Positions 8,554-16,107 of a stretch of 64,000 nt of DNA are shown here, in pieces. Within the stretch, counting starts at the first letter, position 1; every line of letters starts with the position of its first letter. The notes under the pieces were generated by a model. It did not search any database, was not told where the DNA came from, and saw only the letters and a list, made by a program, of their open reading frames with translations. The stretch is from Geodermatophilus bullaregiensis (lineage in GTDB: Bacteria > Actinomycetota > Actinomycetes > Mycobacteriales > Geodermatophilaceae): NCBI RefSeq assembly GCF_016907675.1, contig NZ_JAFBCJ010000001.1:2542001-2606000 (forward strand), written 5' to 3'. A program made the position numbers and the translations under genes.

Positions 8554-8979
8554 CTACGTCGCCTGCGCACCGTCCGGGGACACGCCCTGCCACAGCTCGT
8601 CGAACGCCAGGCTGTCGTAGAAGGCCGTGCCGTCGACGACCAGGCCCTCGCGCAGCGTCAGGAACCAGGCGTAGGTGTTGCGGTAGGTGGTCCCCGCCGT
8701 CGTGGTGCCCTCGCCGTCCCACACGACGACGACGGTGTCCCCGTCGGCGTGGACGCGCCGGACGTCGACCGGCCGGAACGGCGTCTCCGGCCGGAACCGT
8801 GCGCCGAAGGGCCGCAGCACCTCGTCGGTGAACTGCTGCGCGCTGGTGTACCTCCCGGCCCCCGCGGAACGGCCGGTGATCTCCCAGGTCGTGTCCTCGG
8901 GGAAGATGCGCGACACGTGCCCCTCGCCGCGTGCCCACGCCTCGAAGGCGGCGGTCACGATCTCCCGGTTGGTCGTCAC
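8554..8979 (-). CDS. NTF2-like (SnoaL-type) domain protein
   Basis: 141 residues beginning VTTNREIVTAAFEAWARGEG and containing the pattern of the NTF2-like cone fold: helix-rich start, DTTWEITGR, then strands DVRRVHADGDTVVVVWDGEG and TYRNTYAWFLTLREG with a final helix (FDELWQGV). Family members include small cyclases, isomerases and non-enzymatic binding domains, so the activity cannot be stated. GTG 8979 is chosen because GAGGAGG lies 9 nt upstream; an ATG 15 codons earlier has no ribosome binding site. Confidence 0.8.
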   Translation of the reverse strand: MTTNREIVTAAFEAWARGEGHVSRIFPEDTTWEITGRSAGAGRYTSAQQFTDEVLRPFGARFRPETPFRPVDVRRVHADGDTVVVVWDGEGTTTAGTTYRNTYAWFLTLREGLVVDGTAFYDSLAFDELWQGVSPDGAQAT

Positions 8980-9067
8980 CTGCGCGGACCTCCTCGGACG
9001 GGGGCGGCCTTGGTGCACGCCCATCCTGGCCCCCGGGGCACCACGAGCGGGCCTGCGCCGGCCGCGG

Positions 9068-9907
9068 TCAGCGCAGGAACTCGGTGACCATCTGCTCGGC
9101 GCCGGCCGGGAGGGAGTGGTGCGTGACGCCCGCGACCGTGGCGACCGTCGCCCGCGGCATGACCTCCGCGGCGCGGCGGGCCACGTGGCGCGGGTCCTGC
9201 GCCCGGCCGGCCCCCGCGGCGACGACCAGCGTCGGGACGGCGAGGGCGGCCAGCCGGGCCGGGTCGGGACGGCGGGTGCGCACCGGCGGCGCCACGGGCA
9301 GCTCCGCCCCGGCGGCGGCCACCGCGAGCCAGGCGTCGTCCACCGGCCGGCCGGCGGTCTCCCAGCGCACCAGCGCCCGCATCCGGGCGGCCGTGGGCCG
9401 GGCCAGGACCGGCACCGCGTGCAGCAGGTAGCCGGGGGAGAAGCCGGTGAACGTGGTCGTGGGGTCGACCAGCGCCAGGCGGCGGACCCGGCCGGGACGG
9501 TCGAGCGCGAAGGTCAGCGCCTGCCACCCGCCGTAGCTGTGCCCGGCCAGGTCGACCGCGTCGAGCCCCAGCCCGTCGAGGGTCTCCCCGAGCCAGCCCG
9601 TGACGTCGTCCGCGGCGGCCAGCGGCGTCGTCGCGGTGCTGCGGCCGGCGTCGCCGATCGGGTCGAGGACGTACACCCGGCGGACCGCCGCCAGCAGCCG
9701 CACGGCGCCCGCCCAGGCCAGCGCCGTCGCCCCACCTCCGGGCACCAGCACCAGCGGCGGGGCCTCCGCCGAGCCGCTCACCAGCACGTGGGTGCGGCCC
9801 CACCGCGACCCGACGTCGCGGGACTGCACCGGCACCGGCCAGCGGGCCAGGGCGGCGGCGTACGCGGCGTCGAAGGCGGCCTGCCGATCGCCGTCCCCCC
9901 GCGTCAC
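9068..9907 (-). CDS. Alpha/beta-fold hydrolase
   Basis: 279 residues. The oxyanion region PGGGATALAW, the nucleophile elbow GHSYGGWQA and the late catalytic His (GVTHHSLPAG) give a complete alpha/beta hydrolase triad pattern, with an Asp expected near DPTTTF or the VVAAGAGRAQD turn. No signal peptide. Start GTG 9907 has GGGGGAGG nine bases upstream. The gene is divergent from dinB across 66 bp, so the two promoters must share or abut; nothing in the sequence indicates a shared function. Confidence 0.85.
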   Translation of the reverse strand: MTRGDGDRQAAFDAAYAAALARWPVPVQSRDVGSRWGRTHVLVSGSAEAPPLVLVPGGGATALAWAGAVRLLAAVRRVYVLDPIGDAGRSTATTPLAAADDVTGWLGETLDGLGLDAVDLAGHSYGGWQALTFALDRPGRVRRLALVDPTTTFTGFSPGYLLHAVPVLARPTAARMRALVRWETAGRPVDDAWLAVAAAGAELPVAPPVRTRRPDPARLAALAVPTLVVAAGAGRAQDPRHVARRAAEVMPRATVATVAGVTHHSLPAGAEQMVTEFLR

Positions 9908-9973
9908 CCGGGTGAGCCTCCCCCGCGCGAGGCGGACCGGCAACGAGCCCGGCGGGCCGGGGATGATCGGGGG

Positions 9974-11338
9974 GTGCGGCGGGAGGCGAGCGTCCTGCAC
10001 CTGGACCTGGACGCGTTCTTCGCCGCGGTCGAGCAGCGCGACAAGCCCTCGCTGCGCGGCCGGCCGGTCGTCGTCGGCGGTGTGGGCGGGCGCGGCGTGG
10101 TCGCCACGGCGTCCTACGAGGCGCGCGCCTACGGGGCGCGCTCGGCGATGCCGACGGCGGAGGCGCGCCGCCGCTGCCCCTCGGGGACGGCGTTCCTCGG
10201 CGGCCGGTTCGGCGCCTACCGGCGGACGTCGGACGTGGTCATGGCGCTGCTGCGCGAGCTGTCGCCGCTGGTCGAGCCGGTGTCGATCGACGAGGCCTAC
10301 GTCGACCTCGCCGCCGGTCCCGGGCTCGACCTGTCGGTGGACGGCGTGACCGCGCTGGCCCGGGGCCTCAAGGAGCGGATCGCCGCGGCCACCGGCGGGG
10401 TCACCGGCTCGGTCGGGATCGGCAGCTCCAAGCTCATGGCCAAGATCGCCTCCGACCTGGACAAGCCCGACGGCCTCGTCGTCGTCCCGCCGGGGTCGGA
10501 GCTCGACGTCCTGCACCCCCTGCCGGTCACCCGGCTCGGCGGCGTCGGCCCGGCGACGGCCGAGCGGCTGCACCAGGTGGGCGTGAAGACGGTGTCCGAC
10601 CTGGCCCGCAAGTCGCTGCCGGACCTGGTCGCGCTGGCCGGCCGGGCGCACGGCACCGGGCTGTACCAGCTGGCCCGCGCCGAGGACGACCGGCCCGTGG
10701 TCGCCGAGCGGGAGGCGAAGTCGGTCTCGCAGGAGGAGACCTTCGAGCGCGACCTCACCGACCTGTCCCGGCTCAACCGGCTCATCGACGCGATGGCCAC
10801 GCGGGTGGGCACCCGGCTGCGCGCCTCGGCGCTGTCGGGGCGGACGGTGACCCTGAAGCTGCGCCGCTACGACTTCACGACGATCACCCGCTCGCAGACG
10901 CTGCCGCAGCCCACCGACGACGCCCGCCAGGTGGCCTCGATCGCGCGGCGGCTGCTGGTGGAGGCCGGCACCGGCGGGGGGCTGCGGCTGCTGGGCGTCG
11001 GCGTCTCGGGGCTGTCGCAGTACGCCCAGGGCGACCTGTTCGCCCTCGACGTCGAGGACGCCCCGCCCGAGGAGGCGGCGCAGGCCGAGCCGGCCGCCGT
11101 CGCCGAGGAGCCGGCCGAGCCGCTGCCCCCCGCCGAGCGCCGCTGGTGGCCCGGGCAGGACGTCGTCCACGACGAGCTGGGACCCGGCTGGGTGTGGGGC
11201 CGCGGCCTGGGCCGGGTCACCGTCCGCTTCGAGGGTCCGCTGACGGCGCCCGGGCCGGTGCGCACGCTGGCCGCCGACGACCCGGCGCTGCACCCGGGCG
11301 ACCCGCCGGAGTGGCGGACGGCGACGATGGGGGCATGA
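9974..11338 (+). CDS. dinB: DNA polymerase IV (Y-family translesion polymerase)
   Basis: 454 residues. Metal-binding D11 lies in LHLDLDAFFAAVEQ and the catalytic D106-E107 in SIDEAYVDL; the helix-hairpin-helix part (GGVGPATAERL) and the little-finger domain follow. After the polymerase core there is an acidic Ala/Glu-rich linker ([18 protein letters not shown]) and a C-terminal WWPGQDVVHDELGPGWVWG domain, an extension typical of actinobacterial DinB. It copies past damaged or misaligned templates, at the cost of fidelity. The start is GTG 9974, and the stop overlaps the methyltransferase start (ATGA), so the two are coupled. No SOS box was seen in its short upstream region. Confidence 0.95.
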   Translation: MRREASVLHLDLDAFFAAVEQRDKPSLRGRPVVVGGVGGRGVVATASYEARAYGARSAMPTAEARRRCPSGTAFLGGRFGAYRRTSDVVMALLRELSPLVEPVSIDEAYVDLAAGPGLDLSVDGVTALARGLKERIAAATGGVTGSVGIGSSKLMAKIASDLDKPDGLVVVPPGSELDVLHPLPVTRLGGVGPATAERLHQVGVKTVSDLARKSLPDLVALAGRAHGTGLYQLARAEDDRPVVAEREAKSVSQEETFERDLTDLSRLNRLIDAMATRVGTRLRASALSGRTVTLKLRRYDFTTITRSQTLPQPTDDARQVASIARRLLVEAGTGGGLRLLGVGVSGLSQYAQGDLFALDVEDAPPEEAAQAEPAAVAEEPAEPLPPAERRWWPGQDVVHDELGPGWVWGRGLGRVTVRFEGPLTAPGPVRTLAADDPALHPGDPPEWRTATMGA

Positions 11339-11925
11339 CGGAACCGAGCGCGTGGGTGCGGATGACGCAGGCCGACCCCGGCCACTCGGCGGCCTACGTG
11401 CAGCGGTTCCGGACACTGGCCGCGGGTGGCACGGACATCGTCGGCGAGGCGCGGCTGGTCGACGCGATGCTGCCGCGCCGGTCGCGCGTGCTCGACGCCG
11501 GGTGCGGCCCGGGGCGCGTGGGCGGGCACCTCGCCGCGGTGGGGCACGACGTCGTCGGCGTGGACGTCGACCCGGTGCTGATCGCCGCGGCCGAGGAGGA
11601 CCACCCGGGGCCGCGCTGGCTGGTCGGTGACCTGGCCGAGCTCGACCTGCCCGACCGGTTCGACGCGGTCGTCTGCGCGGGCAACGTCGTCACGTTCCTC
11701 GCGCCGAGCACCCGCGGGGAGGTGCTGCGCCGGTTCCGCGCCCACCTGGCGGCCGGCGGCCGGGCCGTCGTCGGCTTCGGCGCGGGCCGCGACTACGCCT
11801 TCGACGACTTCCTCGCCGACGCGCGCGCCGCTGGGCTCGAGCCGGACCTGCTCCTGTCGAGCTGGCACCTGCACCCGTTCACCGCGGCGTCGGACTTCCT
11901 CGTCGCCGTCCTGCGCCCCGCCTGA
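11335..11925 (+). CDS. Class I SAM-dependent methyltransferase
   Basis: 196 residues. Motif I VLDAGCGPGRVGGHLA spans about 53-68, followed by the acidic residue of motif II (VVGVDVDP) and motif IV-like FDAVVCAGNVVTFL. The fold is the small methyltransferase_11/25 type; the substrate is unknown. It overlaps the dinB stop by 4 nt and ends 3 bp from the convergent gene at 11929. Confidence 0.85.
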   Translation: MTEPSAWVRMTQADPGHSAAYVQRFRTLAAGGTDIVGEARLVDAMLPRRSRVLDAGCGPGRVGGHLAAVGHDVVGVDVDPVLIAAAEEDHPGPRWLVGDLAELDLPDRFDAVVCAGNVVTFLAPSTRGEVLRRFRAHLAAGGRAVVGFGAGRDYAFDDFLADARAAGLEPDLLLSSWHLHPFTAASDFLVAVLRPA

Positions 11926-11928
11926 GGA

Positions 11929-12249
11929 TCAGCCCACCTCGGCCAGCCAGCCGACGACGGTGAGGTCGGCGTCGAGGTGGACGACGACCGCCTGGCCCTC
12001 GGCCGAGAGCAGGTGCGCCTCGTACAGGCCCGAGCCGTCGACCTCGAGCCACTCGACGGACGCGCCGGGCAGCACGGCCACCGCGGCGGCGGCCACCTGG
12101 ACGGCGACGTCGGCGGTGAGCTCGGGGAGGGGACGGCGCACGGTGCGGACCCAGGCGTGCCGGCCCGTGCGCTCGGTCCGGGAGCGCTCGGGGACACGAC
12201 GCTGGGGGACACGGCGCCCGGCGACGCGGCGCTCGGTGCTGGGGTACAT
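11929..12249 (-). CDS. Small hypothetical protein with a PepSY-like C-terminal half
   Basis: 106 residues. The first 30 are very basic and built from imperfect repeats (ERRVAGRRVPQRRVPERSR). The second half, LTADVAVQVAAAAVAVLPGASVEWLEVDG followed by YEAHLLSAEGQAVVVHLDADLTVVGWL, looks like one PepSY-type unit, in which such a helix and hairpin bind peptides or inhibit proteases. There is no signal peptide. Start ATG 12249 has GAGGAGG seven bases upstream. Function unknown. Confidence 0.65.
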   Translation of the reverse strand: MYPSTERRVAGRRVPQRRVPERSRTERTGRHAWVRTVRRPLPELTADVAVQVAAAAVAVLPGASVEWLEVDGSGLYEAHLLSAEGQAVVVHLDADLTVVGWLAEVG

Positions 12250-12359
12250 GAGGGACCTCCTCGGCTCCGCGGCTCCGGACCGGTGCCGCTGAGGACGAGG
12301 CTCGGGCGCCCGGCTGGGAACTCCCTGTGACCTCCGTGCGAGTCGGCTGCGTGCTGCGG

Positions 12360-13541
12360 TCAGCGGACGCCGAGGGCCAGCGTGAGCTCCAGGACGGTCT
12401 GCGGGTCGTCGAGGCGGGCGCCGAACAGGTCGCGCAGCTGGCCCATGCGGTAGCGGACCGTCTGCGGGTGCACGAACAGCTCGGTGGCCACCTGCTCGCG
12501 GCGGCCGTGGTGCAGCAGCCAGGAGCGCAGCGTCTCCAGCAGCTTCTCCCGCGGCCCGGGGCCCAGGTCGTCCAGCGGCGCGAGGACCTGGGCGCGCAGG
12601 TCGGCCAGCGCCTCGCCGTCGGCACGCAGCACGAGGTCGGCCAGCCGCAGCTCGGTGTCGACCGGGACGTCGCCGTCGCGCTCGAGGCCCAGCTGCAGCG
12701 CCCGCAGCGCCCGCGAGTACGACGACCGCGCGTCCTGCCACGGCCGCGCCGGCCCGACGACGGCCTCCCGGCGGGCCAGTGACCGCAGCAGCGCCGCCCG
12801 CGCGAACCCCTCGGCGTCGGGCACCAGCAGGACGGCGCGCTCGGCCGACGGCTCGGCGCCGGGCAGGTCCTCACCGGCCTGCAGCGTGCGCGCGTCGAGC
12901 ACCGCCAGCGCGTCGCGGGCCCGTTCCTCGGGCAGCAGCACCGCGGTGAGGGTCCGCGGCGGCGTCCAGTCCGCCCGCTCGGCGACGGGGTGCAGCTCGT
13001 AGGGCGGCGCGCCGGCGAGCAGCAGCTCGGCCAGCCGCTCCAGGTGCCGGCGTCGCACGCGGCCGCTGGTGGCCAGGTGGTCGGCGTGCCCGGAGGCGCT
13101 GGCCGCCGAGAGCTGGTCGATGTAGGCGAACACCAGCTCGGCAAAGTGCGCCAGCGACCCGGCGGGCATGCCGGCCGCCACCGCCGTCTCGCTCATGTGC
13201 CGCCAGGCCACCCGCGCGCCCACCCGGTAGGCGGCCAGCAGGGCGTCCATCGACCGGCCGGTGCGGGCCTCACCCCGCCCCAGCGCGTAGGCGCCCTCGA
13301 TGGCCGGGGCGATCGGCCGGCTGGCGTCCGCGCCGCCGGTCGCCGTCGCCAGTTCGAGGAAGGCGCCGAGCGCCATCTGGACGGCGTTCTCGATCTTGCG
13401 GCCCATGGGGCCGCTGAAGGCCTCGGTGTAGCTGGGCACCTCGACGACGATGGCGGCCACGGTCCGCGCGGCGACCGAGGGCAGCTCGGCGCGCATCGCC
13501 GCCGCCACCTCCGCGGCGAAGGTGCCGTCCTCCGGCGCCAT
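12360..13541 (-). CDS. PucR-family / CdaR-type transcriptional regulator
   Basis: 393 residues. The C-terminus is a clear PucR helix-turn-helix: REKLLETLRSWLLHHGRREQVATELFVHPQTVRYRMGQLRDLFG. The N-terminal two thirds matches the RsbT-like/DUF-type sensory region common to these proteins (MRAELPSVAARTVAAIVVEVPSY; DALLAAYRVGARVAWRHMSE). Such regulators often sit beside the metabolic genes they control; this one is divergent from the ferredoxin reductase-desaturase pair across 103 bp, so control of membrane lipid desaturation is a reasonable inference. Start ATG 13541 is preceded by GGGGAGG. Confidence 0.85.
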   Translation of the reverse strand: MAPEDGTFAAEVAAAMRAELPSVAARTVAAIVVEVPSYTEAFSGPMGRKIENAVQMALGAFLELATATGGADASRPIAPAIEGAYALGRGEARTGRSMDALLAAYRVGARVAWRHMSETAVAAGMPAGSLAHFAELVFAYIDQLSAASASGHADHLATSGRVRRRHLERLAELLLAGAPPYELHPVAERADWTPPRTLTAVLLPEERARDALAVLDARTLQAGEDLPGAEPSAERAVLLVPDAEGFARAALLRSLARREAVVGPARPWQDARSSYSRALRALQLGLERDGDVPVDTELRLADLVLRADGEALADLRAQVLAPLDDLGPGPREKLLETLRSWLLHHGRREQVATELFVHPQTVRYRMGQLRDLFGARLDDPQTVLELTLALGVR

Positions 13542-13644
13542 GAGACCTCCCCGTGACCGAACTTGTCCCCGGCGAACAGTATCCGGCGTGACGTTCACGT
13601 CCAGGGCACAGGTGATTGCGCGCCAGGCAGGGAACCATCGAGGT

Positions 13645-14763
13645 ATGACCACGACCGTTCCGCGACCGTCCTCGGCCCGCCGGGCCCCGAGGTCGCTGCC
13701 GGCCCTGAGGTCACTGCGCGATCGCGCACTGCGTCTGGCCGAGCTGGCGACGACGCCGTTGCTGCCGGCCGACTACCTCGACCTGGTCAACCCGCTGCGC
13801 GCCGGCGCCGACCTGCGCGGCCGCATCGAGGCCGTGGTCCCCGAGACGCGCGACGCGGCCACGATCGTCATCCGCCCGGGCGCCGACTGGCAGCCGCACC
13901 GGCCCGGCCAGTACGTGCGCATCGGCATCGACGTCGACGGCGTCCGCATGTGGCGCGCCTACTCGGTCACCTCGGACCTGGGCCGCACCGACGGCTGCTT
14001 CACCGTCACCGTCAAGGCCATCCCCGACGGCAAGGTGAGCAACCACCTGGTCCGCCGTGCCCAGCCGGGCACCATCGTGCAGCTCGACCAGGCCACCGGG
14101 GAGTTCTGCCTGCCGGACCAGCGGCCCGGCAAGGCCCTGTTCGTCACCGCCGGCTCCGGCATCACCCCGGTCATGGGCATGCTGCGCAACCACCCGGAGC
14201 TGACCGACGTCGTCCTGGTGCACTCCGCACCGACGGCCGACGACGTCGTCTTCGGCGCCGAGCTGCGGCAGCTCGCCGCCGAGGGCCGCATCCGGCTGGT
14301 CGAGCAGCACACCGACACCGCCGGCCTGCTCGACCCCGCCGCGCTCGCCGGGCTCGTCCCCGACCTCGCCGAGCGGGCCACCTGGGCCTGCGGGCCGGTC
14401 GGCATGCTCGAGGCACTCGAGGAGCACTGGGCGGCTGCCGGCATCGCCGACCGGCTCCACACCGAGCGGTTCCGCCCCACGGTCCTGGTGACCGGCGAGG
14501 GCGGCACGGTGACCTTCACGAAGAAGGGGACCTCGCTCGAGGCCGACGGCGCCACCCCGATCCTCGACGCCGCCGAGGAGGCCGGCGTCCTCATGCCCAG
14601 CGGGTGCCGCATGGGCATCTGCTTCGGTTGCGTCCTCCCGCTGCGCGAGGGCGCCGTCCGGGACCTGCGCACCGGCGAGGTGACCACCGCCGTCCCCGGT
14701 GACGGCGTGCTCGTCCAGACCTGCATCAGCGCCGCCGCCGGCGCCTGCGACATCGACCACTGA
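13645..14763 (+). CDS. Ferredoxin-NAD(P)H reductase with plant-type [2Fe-2S] domain (Rv3230c-like)
   Basis: 372 residues. Order of domains: FAD-binding barrel with RAYSVTS, NAD-binding domain with TAGSGITPVMGMLR and the late CGPVGM motif, then a C-terminal [2Fe-2S] ferredoxin whose ligands are C321, C326, C329 and C360 (CRMGICFGC). In M. tuberculosis the homologous Rv3230c passes electrons from NADPH to the desaturase DesA3, and here too the desaturase follows 29 bp downstream. The start ATG has a short GAGG just upstream. Confidence 0.9.
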   Translation: MTTTVPRPSSARRAPRSLPALRSLRDRALRLAELATTPLLPADYLDLVNPLRAGADLRGRIEAVVPETRDAATIVIRPGADWQPHRPGQYVRIGIDVDGVRMWRAYSVTSDLGRTDGCFTVTVKAIPDGKVSNHLVRRAQPGTIVQLDQATGEFCLPDQRPGKALFVTAGSGITPVMGMLRNHPELTDVVLVHSAPTADDVVFGAELRQLAAEGRIRLVEQHTDTAGLLDPAALAGLVPDLAERATWACGPVGMLEALEEHWAAAGIADRLHTERFRPTVLVTGEGGTVTFTKKGTSLEADGATPILDAAEEAGVLMPSGCRMGICFGCVLPLREGAVRDLRTGEVTTAVPGDGVLVQTCISAAAGACDIDH

Positions 14764-14792
14764 CCGCTTCCCGACCAGAGGAGCCGCACCAC

Positions 14793-16022
14793 GTGACCGT
14801 CCTGCAGAAGAAGGCCGACAACCCGATCGAGCACCTCACCCCCGAGGACGTCGAGCTCATCGGCAAGGAGCTCGACGAGATCCGCCAGACCGTGGTCGAC
14901 AGCCGCGGCGAGTCCGACGCGCGCTACATCCGCAAGGTCATCGACGTGCACCGCAAGATCGAGCTCGGCAGCCGCGCCGTCCTGCTCGCCTCCGGCTTCC
15001 CGCCGGCCTGGATCGCCGGGACGGTCGGCCTCTCGATCGCCAAGATCCTCGAGAACATGGAGATCGGGCACAACATCCTGCACGGGCAGTGGGACTGGAT
15101 GCGCGACCCGAAGATCCACTCCACGACGTGGGAGTGGGACATGGCCAGCCCGGCCGACCAGTGGAAGCACTCGCACAACGAGATGCACCACACGTACACG
15201 AACGTGATCGGCAAGGACAACGACCTCGGCTACGGCATCATGCGCGTCGACGAGGACCAGCCGTGGCAGCCCTTCCACCTCGGCCAGCCGCTGTGGAGCT
15301 TCATCAACGCCTGCTTCTTCGAGTACGGGATCGCCGCGTACGACCTGGAGCTGGGCGCCGTCATCGCCAAGAAGCAGACCGGCGACCCGGAGTTCCGGGA
15401 GCGCGCCAAGGCCGTGCTGCGCAAGATCGGCCGGCAGGTCCGCAAGGACTACGTCATCCACCCGCTGCTGTCGGGCCCGAACTTCCTCGCGACGCTGGCG
15501 GCCAACTTCACCGCCAACATCGTGCGCAACCTGTGGTCGAACTCCGTCATCCTGTGCGGGCACTTCCCCGAGGGCGTCGAGACCTTCGAGAAGAAGTCGA
15601 TCGAGGGCGAGACCCGCGGTGAGTGGTACCTGCGCCAGATGCTCGGCTCGGCCAACATCTCCGGTTCCAAGGTCATGCACATCCTGACCGGGAACCTGTC
15701 GCACCAGATCGAGCACCACCTGTTCCCGGACCTGCCGAGCAACCGCTACGCCGAGATCGCCCCGAGGATCCGCGACCTGTTCGACCGCTACGGGCTGAAC
15801 TACCACACGGCGCCGCTGCCGCAGCAGGTCGGCTCGGCCTGGCACAAGATCATCCGGCTGTCCCTGCCCAACGGCTGGCTGGAGCTGACCAACCGCCGCA
15901 ACCTGCCGCAGCAGCTCGCGGTGCTCTACAAGATGACCACCGGCACGCCCAAGGTGCGCCGCGCGCTGCAGCGGAAGCTGACCGCCGGCGTCCGGCTGAC
16001 CCGGGCGGCCGAGGCCGCCTGA
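14793..16022 (+). CDS. desA3: Membrane acyl-CoA (stearoyl-type) delta-9 desaturase
   Basis: 409 residues. The three histidine clusters of di-iron membrane desaturases are present: H93NILH97, H126-x-H128 to H132H133 (HSHNEMHH) and H304QIEHH309. Hydrophobic segments flank them, including ASGFPPAWIAGTVGLSI. It would insert a cis double bond into saturated acyl chains, using electrons from the reductase encoded immediately upstream, and so set membrane fluidity and supply oleate-type chains. GTG 14793 is preceded by AGAGGAG. Transcription should stop at the large palindrome 28 bp after the stop codon. Confidence 0.92.
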   Translation: MTVLQKKADNPIEHLTPEDVELIGKELDEIRQTVVDSRGESDARYIRKVIDVHRKIELGSRAVLLASGFPPAWIAGTVGLSIAKILENMEIGHNILHGQWDWMRDPKIHSTTWEWDMASPADQWKHSHNEMHHTYTNVIGKDNDLGYGIMRVDEDQPWQPFHLGQPLWSFINACFFEYGIAAYDLELGAVIAKKQTGDPEFRERAKAVLRKIGRQVRKDYVIHPLLSGPNFLATLAANFTANIVRNLWSNSVILCGHFPEGVETFEKKSIEGETRGEWYLRQMLGSANISGSKVMHILTGNLSHQIEHHLFPDLPSNRYAEIAPRIRDLFDRYGLNYHTAPLPQQVGSAWHKIIRLSLPNGWLELTNRRNLPQQLAVLYKMTTGTPKVRRALQRKLTAGVRLTRAAEAA

Positions 16023-16049
16023 GGCAGGACCCCGCCGGGGTCGCCTCCC

Positions 16050-16097
16050 ACGCACGAGGGCCCGGGACGACGATCGTCGTCCCGGGCCCTCGTGCGT
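16050..16097. terminator. 48-bp perfect palindrome, bidirectional terminator
   Basis: Both halves match exactly about the centre at 16073/16074 (CGA|TCG); the stem would contain the run GGGCCCGGGACGACGA. It lies between the convergent desaturase and esterase genes, so it can act in both directions. Confidence 0.85.
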
Positions 16098-16107
16098 CAG
16101 CGGCCGG

